Below are positions 1 to 6,341 of a DNA stretch of 14,065 nt, piece by piece. This DNA is from Roseovarius sp. UBA6167 (GTDB lineage Bacteria; Pseudomonadota; Alphaproteobacteria; Rhodobacterales; Rhodobacteraceae), in contig DIUD01000041.1 in NCBI GenBank assembly GCA_002428225.1, positions 1 to 14,065 of the forward strand. Reading direction: 5' to 3'. The stretch's first letter is position 1; the number at the start of each line of letters is the position of its first letter. A program made the translations under genes and the position numbers. Below the pieces are notes generated by a model. It worked only from the letters and a program-made list of their open reading frames with translations, searched no databases and was not told the DNA's origin.

Positions 1-84
1 ATCCGCCAGATCGAGGCCAAGGCGCTCCGAAAGCTGAAACATCCGTCGCGGAGCCGCAAGCTGCGGAGTTTTCTCGACCAGTGA
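1..84 (+). CDS. rpoD: RNA polymerase sigma factor RpoD, C-terminal end (5' partial)
   Basis: The window opens inside this gene. The 27 visible codons end in TGA at 82-84 and read IRQIEAKALRKLKHPSRSRK followed by LRSFLDQ. This is the last helix and tail of sigma70 region 4.2, the part that contacts the -35 element, and it matches the end of E. coli RpoD almost residue for residue (RQIEAKALRKLRHPSRSEVLRSFLDD). The full gene lies upstream of the window. It is convergent with the acyl-CoA dehydrogenase gene that follows and is unrelated to the catabolic genes in function. Assignment to the primary sigma factor rather than an alternative sigma70 rests on this near-identity of the tail; only the end is visible. 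Confidence 0.9.
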   Translation: MRQIEAKALRKLKHPSRSRKLRSFLDQ

Positions 85-90
85 GGCCGT

Positions 91-116
91 CGGCCGGGGC
101 AGCTTGCCCGCAGCCG
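91..116 (+). terminator. Possible GC-rich stem-loop after rpoD
   Basis: Seven bases after the rpoD stop there is a GC-rich imperfect hairpin: an outer CGGC (91-94) pairs with GCCG (113-116), and an inner GGGCA (97-101) pairs with TGCCC (105-109) around a GCT loop. No run of T follows, so if it ends rpoD transcription it is not a classic intrinsic terminator. Position is the main support. Confidence 0.3.
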
Positions 117-153
117 GGGAAACCGACCGCGGGCGCCTCGGATATGCGCGATC

Positions 154-172
154 AAAAGGCGGCGGCGCCGCG
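154..172 (-). terminator. Possible intrinsic terminator after the acyl-CoA dehydrogenase operon
   Basis: Read on the minus strand, a hairpin GCGGC-GCC-GCCGC (plus positions 159-171) is followed by C and TTTT (plus AAAA at 154-157). It lies about 55 bp beyond the acyl-CoA dehydrogenase stop, so it would end the hydratase-thiolase-dehydrogenase transcript before it runs into rpoD. The stem is short (5 bp) but very GC-rich, and the U-tract is short. Confidence 0.4.
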
Positions 173-225
173 ATGGATGTTTCCGCTGCTCCGAAGAAAA
201 GCCGAAACGCTGCGCGGGCGCGCGT

Positions 226-1392
226 TCAGAACGCGCTGAGCCCGGTCAGATTGCGCCCGATGACCAGTTTCTGAATTTCGGTGGTGCCGTCGGGGATCGG
301 CATGACCTTCGCGTTGCGGAAGTGCCGCTCGACAGGAAACTCCTTGGTGATGCCGTTGCCGCCATGGATCTGCACGGCCTTTCCGGCGATCTCGACGGCC
401 ATTTCCGTCGCATACCATTTCGCCATCGAGGTCTGCGTGTCGCAGCGCACGCCCAGTTCCAGAAGTTGCAGCCCGCGCTGGCACAAGAGCCGCGCGGCAT
501 CGAGATGCGTGGCCATGTCGGCAAGGTATCCCTGGATCAACTGGTGCCCGCCGATCGGTTTGCCGTGTTGCTCGCGCTCTCTGGAATAGGCGACGGCACA
601 TTCCAGCGCTGCCTGGGCAATCCCGACGCTCGTCAGCCCGACAAAGACCCGCGCGCTCTCGAACAGCTTCAATGTCTGGAACAGGCCCCCGCCTTCGTTC
701 CCCAGAACATGCGCGGCGGTGGTTTCGGCCCGGTCGAAGAACAGCTCGCAGGTCGAGGCGCCTACAAGCCCCATCTTTCGCAACTCCCGGCTTTCATATC
801 GGCCTTTTTCGCGATCCACGATGACCATGGAAATGCCGCCGTCGAGATTGCACACGACGATCGCGAAATCCGATTGCGCGCCGTTGGAAATCCACAGCTT
901 TTGCCCGCTGACAAAAATCCTGTCGCCCTGGCGTTCCGCGCGGGCCTTGACCTCGCGCACGTTCGAGCCGACCGAGGGTTCGGAAATGCAGGTGGCGCAG
1001 ATGCGCTCGCTGCGCAGGAGCGGTTTGAGATAAGCCTCTTTCTGCGCCGCGTCGCCCAACAGGTTGAGCGCGAATGCGGCATGGCCCTGAATCAGAACGG
1101 CAATCGCCAGATCGGCCCAGATTCGCGCCAGTTCCTCGTAGAGGATGCCATAGGTCATGCGGTCGATCCCGGCGCCACCGTCCTCTTCGGGGAGCAACCC
1201 GCTGATCAGCCCGAATTCCTCGACCTTGGCGAACAGGCCCTTGAGCGTTTCCGCATCCGGCGGGTGGCCGAGCGCCTCGTATTTCTCCGCCAGAGGCGTG
1301 AACTCGGCTTCGGCCATCTTGCGGAAGTTTTCCAGCAACATGCGCTGGTCGTCGGTATAGATTGCCTGTGCGGCAGCGATCACGTTTTCCAT
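226..1392 (-). CDS. Acyl-CoA dehydrogenase family protein with atypical catalytic residue
   Basis: The 388-residue product has the usual length of a soluble FAD-dependent acyl-CoA dehydrogenase, which forms a 2,3-enoyl-CoA and passes electrons to ETF. The FAD/substrate motif CISEPSVGSN (residues 135-144) and the C-terminal block QIHGGNGITK (341-350) through IPDGTTEIQ are present. The position of the catalytic Glu of medium-chain enzymes (IYEGT) holds Asp368 (IPDGT), and the alternative Glu site of isovaleryl-CoA dehydrogenase, just before the Arg of FESAR, is Ala. The base is therefore non-standard. Asp94 sits where Ser/Thr is usual (IWADLA), a position I recall being Asp in cyclohexanoyl-CoA-type dehydrogenases; that comparison is from memory. 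The ATG at 1390-1392 follows AAGGGA at good spacing. It is the last gene of a three-gene operon, 14 bp after the thiolase stop. Family assignment is secure; the substrate is unknown. Confidence 0.93.
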   Translation of the reverse strand: MENVIAAAQAIYTDDQRMLLENFRKMAEAEFTPLAEKYEALGHPPDAETLKGLFAKVEEFGLISGLLPEEDGGAGIDRMTYGILYEELARIWADLAIAVLIQGHAAFALNLLGDAAQKEAYLKPLLRSERICATCISEPSVGSNVREVKARAERQGDRIFVSGQKLWISNGAQSDFAIVVCNLDGGISMVIVDREKGRYESRELRKMGLVGASTCELFFDRAETTAAHVLGNEGGGLFQTLKLFESARVFVGLTSVGIAQAALECAVAYSREREQHGKPIGGHQLIQGYLADMATHLDAARLLCQRGLQLLELGVRCDTQTSMAKWYATEMAVEIAGKAVQIHGGNGITKEFPVERHFRNAKVMPIPDGTTEIQKLVIGRNLTGLSAF

Positions 1393-1406
1393 TTTTTTCC
1401 CTTGTT

Positions 1407-2645
1407 TCAGCGGCCCAGAATGGTGACGCAGGCGGCGGCTTCCTCGACGCCGTGCAGCCCGCCGCCGTTTTCGGCGATGGCGTTCTGTGCGCCTTCGACC
1501 TGGCGCGCACCCGCCTCGCCGCGTAGTTGCATGACGAGCTCGAATATCTGGCCGATCCCGGTGGCCCCGACCGGATGCCCCTTGGATTCCAGTCCGCCGG
1601 ACGTATTCACCGGGATACGTCCGCCGATCCGTGTCTCGCCGCGCAGGCTGGCCGGGCCGCCTTCGCCGAACGCGACAAGGCCCAGATTCTCGATCTGGAT
1701 CACCTCGCCCACCGCGGTGGCGTCATGCACCTCGGCCAATGACATGTCATCGGGGCCAAGCCCGGCCTGTTCATAGGCTTGCAGGGCGGCGAGACGGGTC
1801 AGGTGGTTCTTGTAATCCTCGGGCGCGCGGTCGGTGCCCGAGCGCAGGACCGCCGCCTTGACCCTGATCGCGCGCGCCGGATCGAGACCCAGCCGTTTGA
1901 GGCCCTCGCCGGTGCAGACCACCGCCGCCGCCGCGCCATCGGAAATCGGGGCGCACATCGGCAGGGTCAGCGGGTAGGTGATGGGCGGCGCGGCGAGCAC
2001 CTGATCAATGCTCATGGCGTCGCGATACTGGGCCAGCGGATTATGGACCGAATGCGCGTGGTTTTTGGCAGCGACGGCGGCGAACTGTTCCTGCGTGGTG
2101 CCGAAGGTCTTCATGTGCAGCCGCGCGAAACCCGCATAGACATCCATGAACACGCTGTAGGGTTTGGGCGATTTCGAGCCTTCGGGTTCCTCCACCCCGG
2201 CACCCAGATCGGCCAGGCGCTGCGCGACCGCTTCGCCGTTGCTCACGTCCCAGCCGCTGTCAAAGGCCGCGAACATCAGCGCGCGGTCGTCGGAATACAT
2301 CTTTTCCGCCCCCACGGCGAGGCAGCAATCGCCATTGCCGGCCTTGAGGAAATCCACCGCCAGCTTGAACCCGGTCGAGGCGCTGGCGCAGGCGTTTTCC
2401 ACATTCACCACTGGAATGCCCTGGATGCCCATCTCGCGCAGCGCGATCTCGCCGCGGATCATGTGCTGGCCCTCCATGTGGCCCTGCACGGCGTTCGAGA
2501 AGAACGCGCCGTCGATGCGCCCGCCTTCGAGTCCGGCATCCGAAAGGGCGCATGTCACGGCCTCGCGGGTCATGTCCTTGATCGACTTGTCCCGGAACTT
2601 TCCAAATGGCGTCATGCCGACGCCGACGACATATATGTCCTGCAT
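1407..2645 (-). CDS. SCP2/lipid-transfer-type thiolase (acetyl-CoA acetyltransferase family)
   Basis: The 412-residue protein has the thiolase fold: an N-terminal strand IYVVGVGMTPFGKF, the nucleophilic Cys86 in NVENACASAS, and the C-terminal His357 in SKGHPVGATG. It belongs to the SCP2-like branch, not to classical FadA/PhaA thiolases: instead of NEAFA it has HDAT (307-310), and the classical CxGGG segment reads AENGGG, so the second catalytic Cys is absent. SCP2 thiolases normally have HDCF there, so the Cys is Ala309 here. Such proteins cleave, or in related aldolase/lyase partners process, bulky beta-ketoacyl-CoA. Two ATGs lie in tandem (2646-2648 and 2643-2645); AGGAGG sits 4 and 7 nt upstream respectively, so the second is preferred. 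An in-frame start further upstream would overlap the hydratase gene and is unlikely. It is flanked by hydratase (16 bp) and dehydrogenase (14 bp) in one operon. Confidence 0.9.
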   Translation of the reverse strand: MQDIYVVGVGMTPFGKFRDKSIKDMTREAVTCALSDAGLEGGRIDGAFFSNAVQGHMEGQHMIRGEIALREMGIQGIPVVNVENACASASTGFKLAVDFLKAGNGDCCLAVGAEKMYSDDRALMFAAFDSGWDVSNGEAVAQRLADLGAGVEEPEGSKSPKPYSVFMDVYAGFARLHMKTFGTTQEQFAAVAAKNHAHSVHNPLAQYRDAMSIDQVLAAPPITYPLTLPMCAPISDGAAAAVVCTGEGLKRLGLDPARAIRVKAAVLRSGTDRAPEDYKNHLTRLAALQAYEQAGLGPDDMSLAEVHDATAVGEVIQIENLGLVAFGEGGPASLRGETRIGGRIPVNTSGGLESKGHPVGATGIGQIFELVMQLRGEAGARQVEGAQNAIAENGGGLHGVEEAAACVTILGR

Positions 2646-2661
2646 CATTCGTCCTCCTGTG

Positions 2662-3450
2662 TCAGTATCCGCGAAACTGCGGCTTGCGCTTTTCGACGAA
2701 GGCCGCCAGCCCCTCGTGCATGTCCCAGGACCGCATATGGGCGCGCAGATGCAGCATCTCTTCGGCGAGCGCCGCGGTCTCATCCACATTCAGCGACCGG
2801 TTCGCCACCGTCTTCATGCGGCGCAGCACGGCGGGGCTCTTGTCGGACAGCTTGTCGGTAAAGGCCTGCACCGCCTCGCGAAGCTGGGCATCCGCAACCA
2901 CCTTGTTGACCAGGCCCCACTCCATCATCTCCCGCGCCGAGACATTTTCGCCCGAGAACAGCAGGTATTTCGCGCGGTTGAGGCCAACACGGCGCGGCAG
3001 GATCGCGGCACCGCCCGCACCGGGAAAGACGCCGAAATTGGAATGCGCATCGCCCATCTGCGCGCTTTCGGCGGCAAAGACCAGATCGCAGGCCATCACC
3101 ATTTCCAGACCGCCCGCCATGGCCAGCCCGTTGACGGCGGCGATCACCGGCTTGGGGCCATGGCGCATCAGCCCGAAAGTGTGCTCGACCAGATCGAGCA
3201 GGTCGGGCTCGCCAGGTTCGTGGCTTGCGCCGGCCACTTCCTTGAGATCGGCCCCCGCGCAGAACGCGCGGCCCGAGCCGGTCAGGACAATGGCGCGAAC
3301 GGAATCGTCGGCAATCGCGGCTTCAAGGGCATCTGCCATCTCGCGCAGCATCTGCATCGACATGGCGTTCAACTGGTCGGTCCTCTGTAAGGTGATCCAT
3401 TCGGTTCGGGCCACGCGCTCCACGGTCAGGGTCTGGGGGGCTTCAGTCAT
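2662..3450 (-). CDS. Enoyl-CoA hydratase/isomerase family protein
   Basis: The 262-residue product has the length and blocks of the crotonase family: RAFCAGADLKE (61-71, first oxyanion-hole segment), NGLAMAGGLEMVMACDL (107-123) and FGVFPGAGG (139-147). Glu116 matches the first catalytic Glu of rat mitochondrial hydratase (Glu144). The second catalytic Glu (Glu164, in PEILLG) is replaced by His136 (MGDAHSNFG), as in a subgroup of crotonase proteins with an H-A/S-x-x-G pattern. It may hydrate a 2-enoyl-CoA or act on another CoA ester (isomerisation, C-C bond cleavage). The ATG at 3448-3450 is preceded by AGGAG at about 7 nt; reading further upstream enters the divergent promoter. It is the first gene of the hydratase-thiolase-dehydrogenase operon. 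Confidence 0.9.
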   Translation of the reverse strand: MTEAPQTLTVERVARTEWITLQRTDQLNAMSMQMLREMADALEAAIADDSVRAIVLTGSGRAFCAGADLKEVAGASHEPGEPDLLDLVEHTFGLMRHGPKPVIAAVNGLAMAGGLEMVMACDLVFAAESAQMGDAHSNFGVFPGAGGAAILPRRVGLNRAKYLLFSGENVSAREMMEWGLVNKVVADAQLREAVQAFTDKLSDKSPAVLRRMKTVANRSLNVDETAALAEEMLHLRAHMRSWDMHEGLAAFVEKRKPQFRGY

Positions 3451-3562
3451 GGTAAGCTCCTGAAGAAGAATGAAAAGATATGATTTCAGGTTGCCTTTTG
3501 CAGCGGATTGCGCTGCTATGGGCCAGACCTGCACGCGGGTGAATCGACAACGGGAGGCCCAC
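3451..3562. promoter_or_regulatory. Divergent promoter region with a dyad operator candidate
   Basis: This 112-bp spacer serves the leftward hydratase operon and the rightward CoA-transferase gene. It contains a perfect inverted repeat GCAGCG-gattg-CGCTGC at 3500-3516. Rightward, TTGCCT (3491-3496) and TGCTAT (3514-3519) are 17 bp apart, so the dyad would lie between and over the promoter elements. Leftward, CTGCAA and TATCTT, also 17 bp apart, form a weak promoter candidate. Placement of the dyad fits a repressor or activator controlling both directions, but no regulator gene is in the window. The promoter boxes are weak matches; the dyad is seen directly. Confidence 0.5.
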
Positions 3563-4666
3563 ATGAGCACTGCACCACTGGCCGGATTGAAAATCCTCAG
3601 CCTCGCGGAACAATTCCCCGGCCCCTATGCGACGATGCTTCTGTCGGATATGGGGGCCGAGGTGATCATGGTCGAACGGCCCGGCACCGGCGATCCGGCG
3701 CGGCAGTTTCCGCCGCTGTTTCGGGCGCTCAACCGGGGCAAGCGCAGCGTTGCGCTCGATCTGAAATCCGGCGAAGGGATCGCGCGGTTTCGTGAGATGG
3801 CAAAGGTATCCGATGTCATCGTCGAAGGCTTTCGCCCCGGAAAGCTCGCGGCACTCGGTGCCGGGTTCGAGGACATGCGCAAGGTCAATCCGCGGCTGGT
3901 CTATGTGTCGATCTCGGGATATGGGCAGGATGGTCCCTATCGGGACAGGCCCGGCCATGACCTCAGCTATGAAGGCGTCGGCGGCCTTCTGGCCGATCAG
4001 GCGGAGGCGGGCCAGCCGGGGCCGGTGCCGACCCTGCCGCTTGCGGATATCGGCGCGGCGCTGTTCGCGGCAATCGCGATCCTCTCGGCGGTGGTGTCGA
4101 GCCAGCGGACGGGGCAGGGGCGTTACGTCGATGTCGCGATGTCGGATGCGGTGGTCTCCATGCTCACCGCCTTTCTCGTGCCCGCGGCCAACGGCACGCC
4201 GCTGGGCGAGTTCATCGCCGAGCCGGGCTATGGCGTGTTCACCTGCCAGGACGGCAAGCTCCTGACGCTCTCTATCGCGCATGAGGACTGGTTCTGGCGC
4301 CCGTTCTGCGAGGTGATCGGCAAGCCGGACCTCGCCGGATTGACAGGCCGCGAGCGTGTCGCGCGTAAGGATGCGCTGCGCGAAGCGATCGCGGCGGTTC
4401 TCGTCGGCAAGACGCGCGCGGACTGGGGGGGGCTGTTCGACAAGGCAGGCGTGCCCTGGGGCCCGGTCAATTCGCTGGCCGAGGCTCTGGACGATCCGCA
4501 TGTGCGCGCCCGCCGGCTGTTGCGCACGATCGCGCATGGCAGCGCAAAGCCGGAAATCTTCCTGGTCCAGCCTCTGAAGTTCGACGGTTTTGAAACCGTA
4601 ATTTCGGGCCCGCCACCAGAGATCGGCGCGGATAATGCAAGCGTCCTTGGGGGCAGTTCCGACTGA
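3563..4666 (+). CDS. Class III CoA-transferase / alpha-methylacyl-CoA racemase-like protein (CaiB/BaiF family)
   Basis: The 367-residue protein begins with the family pattern LAGLKILSLAEQFPGPYATM and has DMGAEVIMVERP, RGKRSVALDLK and ISGYGQDGPY. The segment PGHDLSYEGVGG gives His132-Asp133, and LPLADIGAALFA gives Asp162. In alpha-methylacyl-CoA racemase of Mycobacterium (MCR) the catalytic pair is His126 and Asp156, also 30 residues apart, so both acid-base residues of a racemase appear present; CoA-transferases of the family need only the Asp. I infer a racemase acting on 2-methyl (branched) acyl-CoA, with CoA transfer as the alternative. The ATG at 3563-3565 follows GGGAGG at about 6 nt; a longer in-frame start at 3470 lacks such a site and extends into the promoter. 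It is the only rightward gene of the island and ends in a terminator. Confidence 0.88.
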   Translation: MSTAPLAGLKILSLAEQFPGPYATMLLSDMGAEVIMVERPGTGDPARQFPPLFRALNRGKRSVALDLKSGEGIARFREMAKVSDVIVEGFRPGKLAALGAGFEDMRKVNPRLVYVSISGYGQDGPYRDRPGHDLSYEGVGGLLADQAEAGQPGPVPTLPLADIGAALFAAIAILSAVVSSQRTGQGRYVDVAMSDAVVSMLTAFLVPAANGTPLGEFIAEPGYGVFTCQDGKLLTLSIAHEDWFWRPFCEVIGKPDLAGLTGRERVARKDALREAIAAVLVGKTRADWGGLFDKAGVPWGPVNSLAEALDDPHVRARRLLRTIAHGSAKPEIFLVQPLKFDGFETVISGPPPEIGADNASVLGGSSD

Positions 4667-4668
4667 TG

Positions 4669-4688
4669 CCGGGCGCCCGGGTTTTTCT
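4669..4688 (+). terminator. Rho-independent terminator of the CoA-transferase/racemase gene
   Basis: Three bases after the TGA stop comes the perfect palindrome CCGGGCGCCCGG (4669-4680), followed by GTTTTTCTCT. Stem plus T-run is a classic intrinsic terminator for the plus strand. It occupies almost all of the 22-bp gap before the stop codon of the convergent SDR gene. On the minus strand the same palindrome lacks a trailing T-run, so it would act poorly in that direction. Confidence 0.75.
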
Positions 4689-5477
4689 CTAGCAGGCAAA
4701 GGAATACCCGCCATTCACCGGGTAGGTCTGGCCGGTGATCCAGCTTGCTGCATCCGAGCACAGGAACAGGATCATGCCCGCCGCGTCTTCCGGTTCGCCC
4801 AGCCGGCGGATGACATATTGCGACAACGCTCGCTTTTCGGTCTCGGCATCCGGGATCAGATCGGCGACCGCCGGGGTTCTCGTGCCGCCCAAGGCAACAC
4901 AATTCGCGTTGATCCCGAACCGGCCACCGGCCTTGGCGATGGCGCGCATGAAGCCCGCCGCCCCGGCCTTGGCGCCGGAATAGACCGCCAGATGCGGCTC
5001 GCCCACGCGGCCGGCGTCGGATATGACCGTCACGATGCGTCCATAGCGGCCCTTGACCATGACCGGCATCGCATGACGGGTGCAGTTCAGCACGCCGTCG
5101 AAATTGGTGGCCATCCAGCGGCGCCATTCGGCGGGGTCGGACTCCCAGAACGGCACAAGATCGTCCAGACGCGATGTCGGCCCGGCATTGCCTGCATTGT
5201 TGACCAGAATATCCACGCCGCCGAACGCCTGTTGCGCCTCGGAAAAGGCCGCGCCGACCGCATCGTAATCGGACACGTCAAAGGCAATCGGCAGCGCCCT
5301 TGCACCTGCCGCCTCGACCTCGGCGGCAACGCTCACGGCGCGCTCGGCGTGAAAGTCGTTGACCACGACAGCGCCCGCACCGTGTTCGGCCAGATAGAGC
5401 GCGACCTGACGGCCCACGCCCTGTCCCGCCCCGGTGACCATGGCGGTCCGTCCCTTGATATCCAGCAGCTTGCTCAT
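4689..5477 (-). CDS. Short-chain dehydrogenase/reductase, BadH-like hydroxyacyl-CoA dehydrogenase candidate
   Basis: The 262-residue classical SDR shows the cofactor motif TGAGQGVG (15-22), Asp41 at the end of the second strand (NAD preferred over NADP), NNAG (93-96), and the catalytic set Asn125, Ser153, Tyr166, Lys170 (YSGAK). The stretch around the active-site Ser, VISDAGRVGEP, resembles BadH, the 2-hydroxycyclohexanecarboxyl-CoA dehydrogenase of Rhodopseudomonas palustris (SDAARVG, recalled from memory). In this setting it is the best candidate for the third step of the beta-oxidation-like route, oxidising a 3-hydroxyacyl-CoA with NAD; no FadB-type dehydrogenase is present. The ATG at 5475-5477 follows AGGAGAAGAGG. 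It is the last gene of the Liv operon, 12 bp after the LivF-type ATPase. The fold is certain, the substrate inferred. Confidence 0.9.
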   Translation of the reverse strand: MSKLLDIKGRTAMVTGAGQGVGRQVALYLAEHGAGAVVVNDFHAERAVSVAAEVEAAGARALPIAFDVSDYDAVGAAFSEAQQAFGGVDILVNNAGNAGPTSRLDDLVPFWESDPAEWRRWMATNFDGVLNCTRHAMPVMVKGRYGRIVTVISDAGRVGEPHLAVYSGAKAGAAGFMRAIAKAGGRFGINANCVALGGTRTPAVADLIPDAETEKRALSQYVIRRLGEPEDAAGMILFLCSDAASWITGQTYPVNGGYSFAC

Positions 5478-5489
5478 CGGCCTCTTCTC

Positions 5490-6281
5490 CTATCCCAGCC
5501 AGCGCTTGCGGCGCCGGTAATGCTTGATGTCGCGGTAACTCTTGCGCTCGCCCGAGGCGGACACGCCCAGGTAGAATTCCTTGACGTCCTCGTTTTCCGC
5601 GAGCTTGTCGGCGGGCCCATCCAGAACGATGCGGCCGTTCTCCATCACGTAGGCATAATCGGCTATGGAAAGGGCCGCGGCGCTGTTCTGTTCGACCAGA
5701 AAGAAGGTCGTGCCTTGCGCCTTGAGCTGCTTGAGAACCTCGTAAACATCGCGGATCATCATCGGCGCCAGTCCCAGCGAGGGCTCGTCGATTGCGATGA
5801 TCCGGGGGTTTGCCATCACCGCCCTGCCGATCAACAGTAGTTGCTGCTCGCCACCGGACAAGAAGCCCGATGTGCGGTTGCGCAGATCCGCCAGGCGCGG
5901 CATCAGGGTATAGACATGATCCAGCCGGTTCTTCAGCTCGGCGGCGTTGGGCACCATGTGCCCGCCCACGATCAGGTTCTGCTCAGAGGTCAGGTGACGC
6001 AACACGCGCCGTCCCTCCATGACGTGAACCAGCCCGTTCTTCACCACCTCCGATGCTTCCATGTTCTGAATCGGCTTTCCGTTCAGCACGATGGACCCCG
6101 CCGAAACCGTCCCGTCCTCGGATTTCAGCGTTCCCGAAATGGCCTTGAGCGTGGTGCTCTTGCCTGCGCCGTTTCCGCCGAGAAGCGCAACGCACTGACC
6201 CTCGCGCACGGTCATCGAGACCCCCTTGAGCGCCAGAATGACGTCGGAATAGGTCACTTCCACGTTATTGAGTTCAAGCAT
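5490..6281 (-). CDS. LivF-type ABC transporter ATP-binding protein
   Basis: The 263-residue nucleotide-binding subunit has Walker A GGNGAGKST (35-43), EGRR in place of a Q-loop Gln (89-92), signature LSGGEQQ (141-147), Walker B IIAIDEP (161-167) and LVEQN (195-199). Gln in place of the switch His is usual in LivF and separates it from the LivG partner. It ends in an unusual basic tail of about 25 residues (ERKSYRDIKHYRRRKRWLG) beyond the FYLG where many LivF proteins stop. The start is taken at the ATG 6279-6281 because the protein then opens with LELNNVEVTY as the family does. A GTG at 6318-6320 would add 13 residues but lies in the loop of a strong hairpin. No good Shine-Dalgarno is seen. 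It powers import with the permeases and LivG-type subunit upstream. Confidence 0.93.
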   Translation of the reverse strand: MLELNNVEVTYSDVILALKGVSMTVREGQCVALLGGNGAGKSTTLKAISGTLKSEDGTVSAGSIVLNGKPIQNMEASEVVKNGLVHVMEGRRVLRHLTSEQNLIVGGHMVPNAAELKNRLDHVYTLMPRLADLRNRTSGFLSGGEQQLLLIGRAVMANPRIIAIDEPSLGLAPMMIRDVYEVLKQLKAQGTTFFLVEQNSAAALSIADYAYVMENGRIVLDGPADKLAENEDVKEFYLGVSASGERKSYRDIKHYRRRKRWLG

Positions 6282-6309
6282 GGCTTCGGGTCCGGTTCCA
6301 GGGAAAGGG

Positions 6310-6335
6310 CCGGGCGCCACGATCGCGGCGCCCGG
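6310..6335 (-). repeat. Intercistronic stem-loop between the binding-protein and LivF-type genes
   Basis: A perfect 9-bp inverted repeat, CCGGGCGCC (6310-6318) and GGCGCCCGG (6327-6335), encloses an 8-base loop. It begins 7 bp after the substrate-binding protein stop codon. On the minus strand it is followed by CCCTTTCCC, a poor U-tract, so it more likely protects the 3' end of the upstream message or partly attenuates than fully terminates. That would let the binding protein be made in excess over the ATPase and SDR, a pattern known for binding-protein operons such as malE-malF. Confidence 0.7.
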
Positions 6336-6341
6336 GATTGT

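Noticed and set aside
322..1776. 484-codon plus-strand open frame antisense to the dehydrogenase and thiolase
   Set aside because: The minus-strand frames encode clear acyl-CoA dehydrogenase and thiolase motifs; the antisense product shows no family features and results from high GC at third codon positions.
2646..2789. Upstream-extended N-terminus of the thiolase
   Set aside because: The extension lies wholly within the hydratase coding region, and AGGAGG sits just before the tandem ATGs at 2643-2648.
3470..3562. 31-residue N-terminal extension of the CoA-transferase
   Set aside because: It covers the divergent promoter and dyad; the ATG at 3563 has GGGAGG upstream and begins the conserved family N-terminus.
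3443..4714. 423-codon minus-strand open frame antisense to the CoA-transferase gene
   Set aside because: The plus strand encodes conserved CaiB/AMACR motifs with a good ribosome site; the antisense frame has none.
6282..6320. GTG-initiated longer LivF
   Set aside because: The GTG falls inside the loop of a strong hairpin and the added residues are not part of the family N-terminus.
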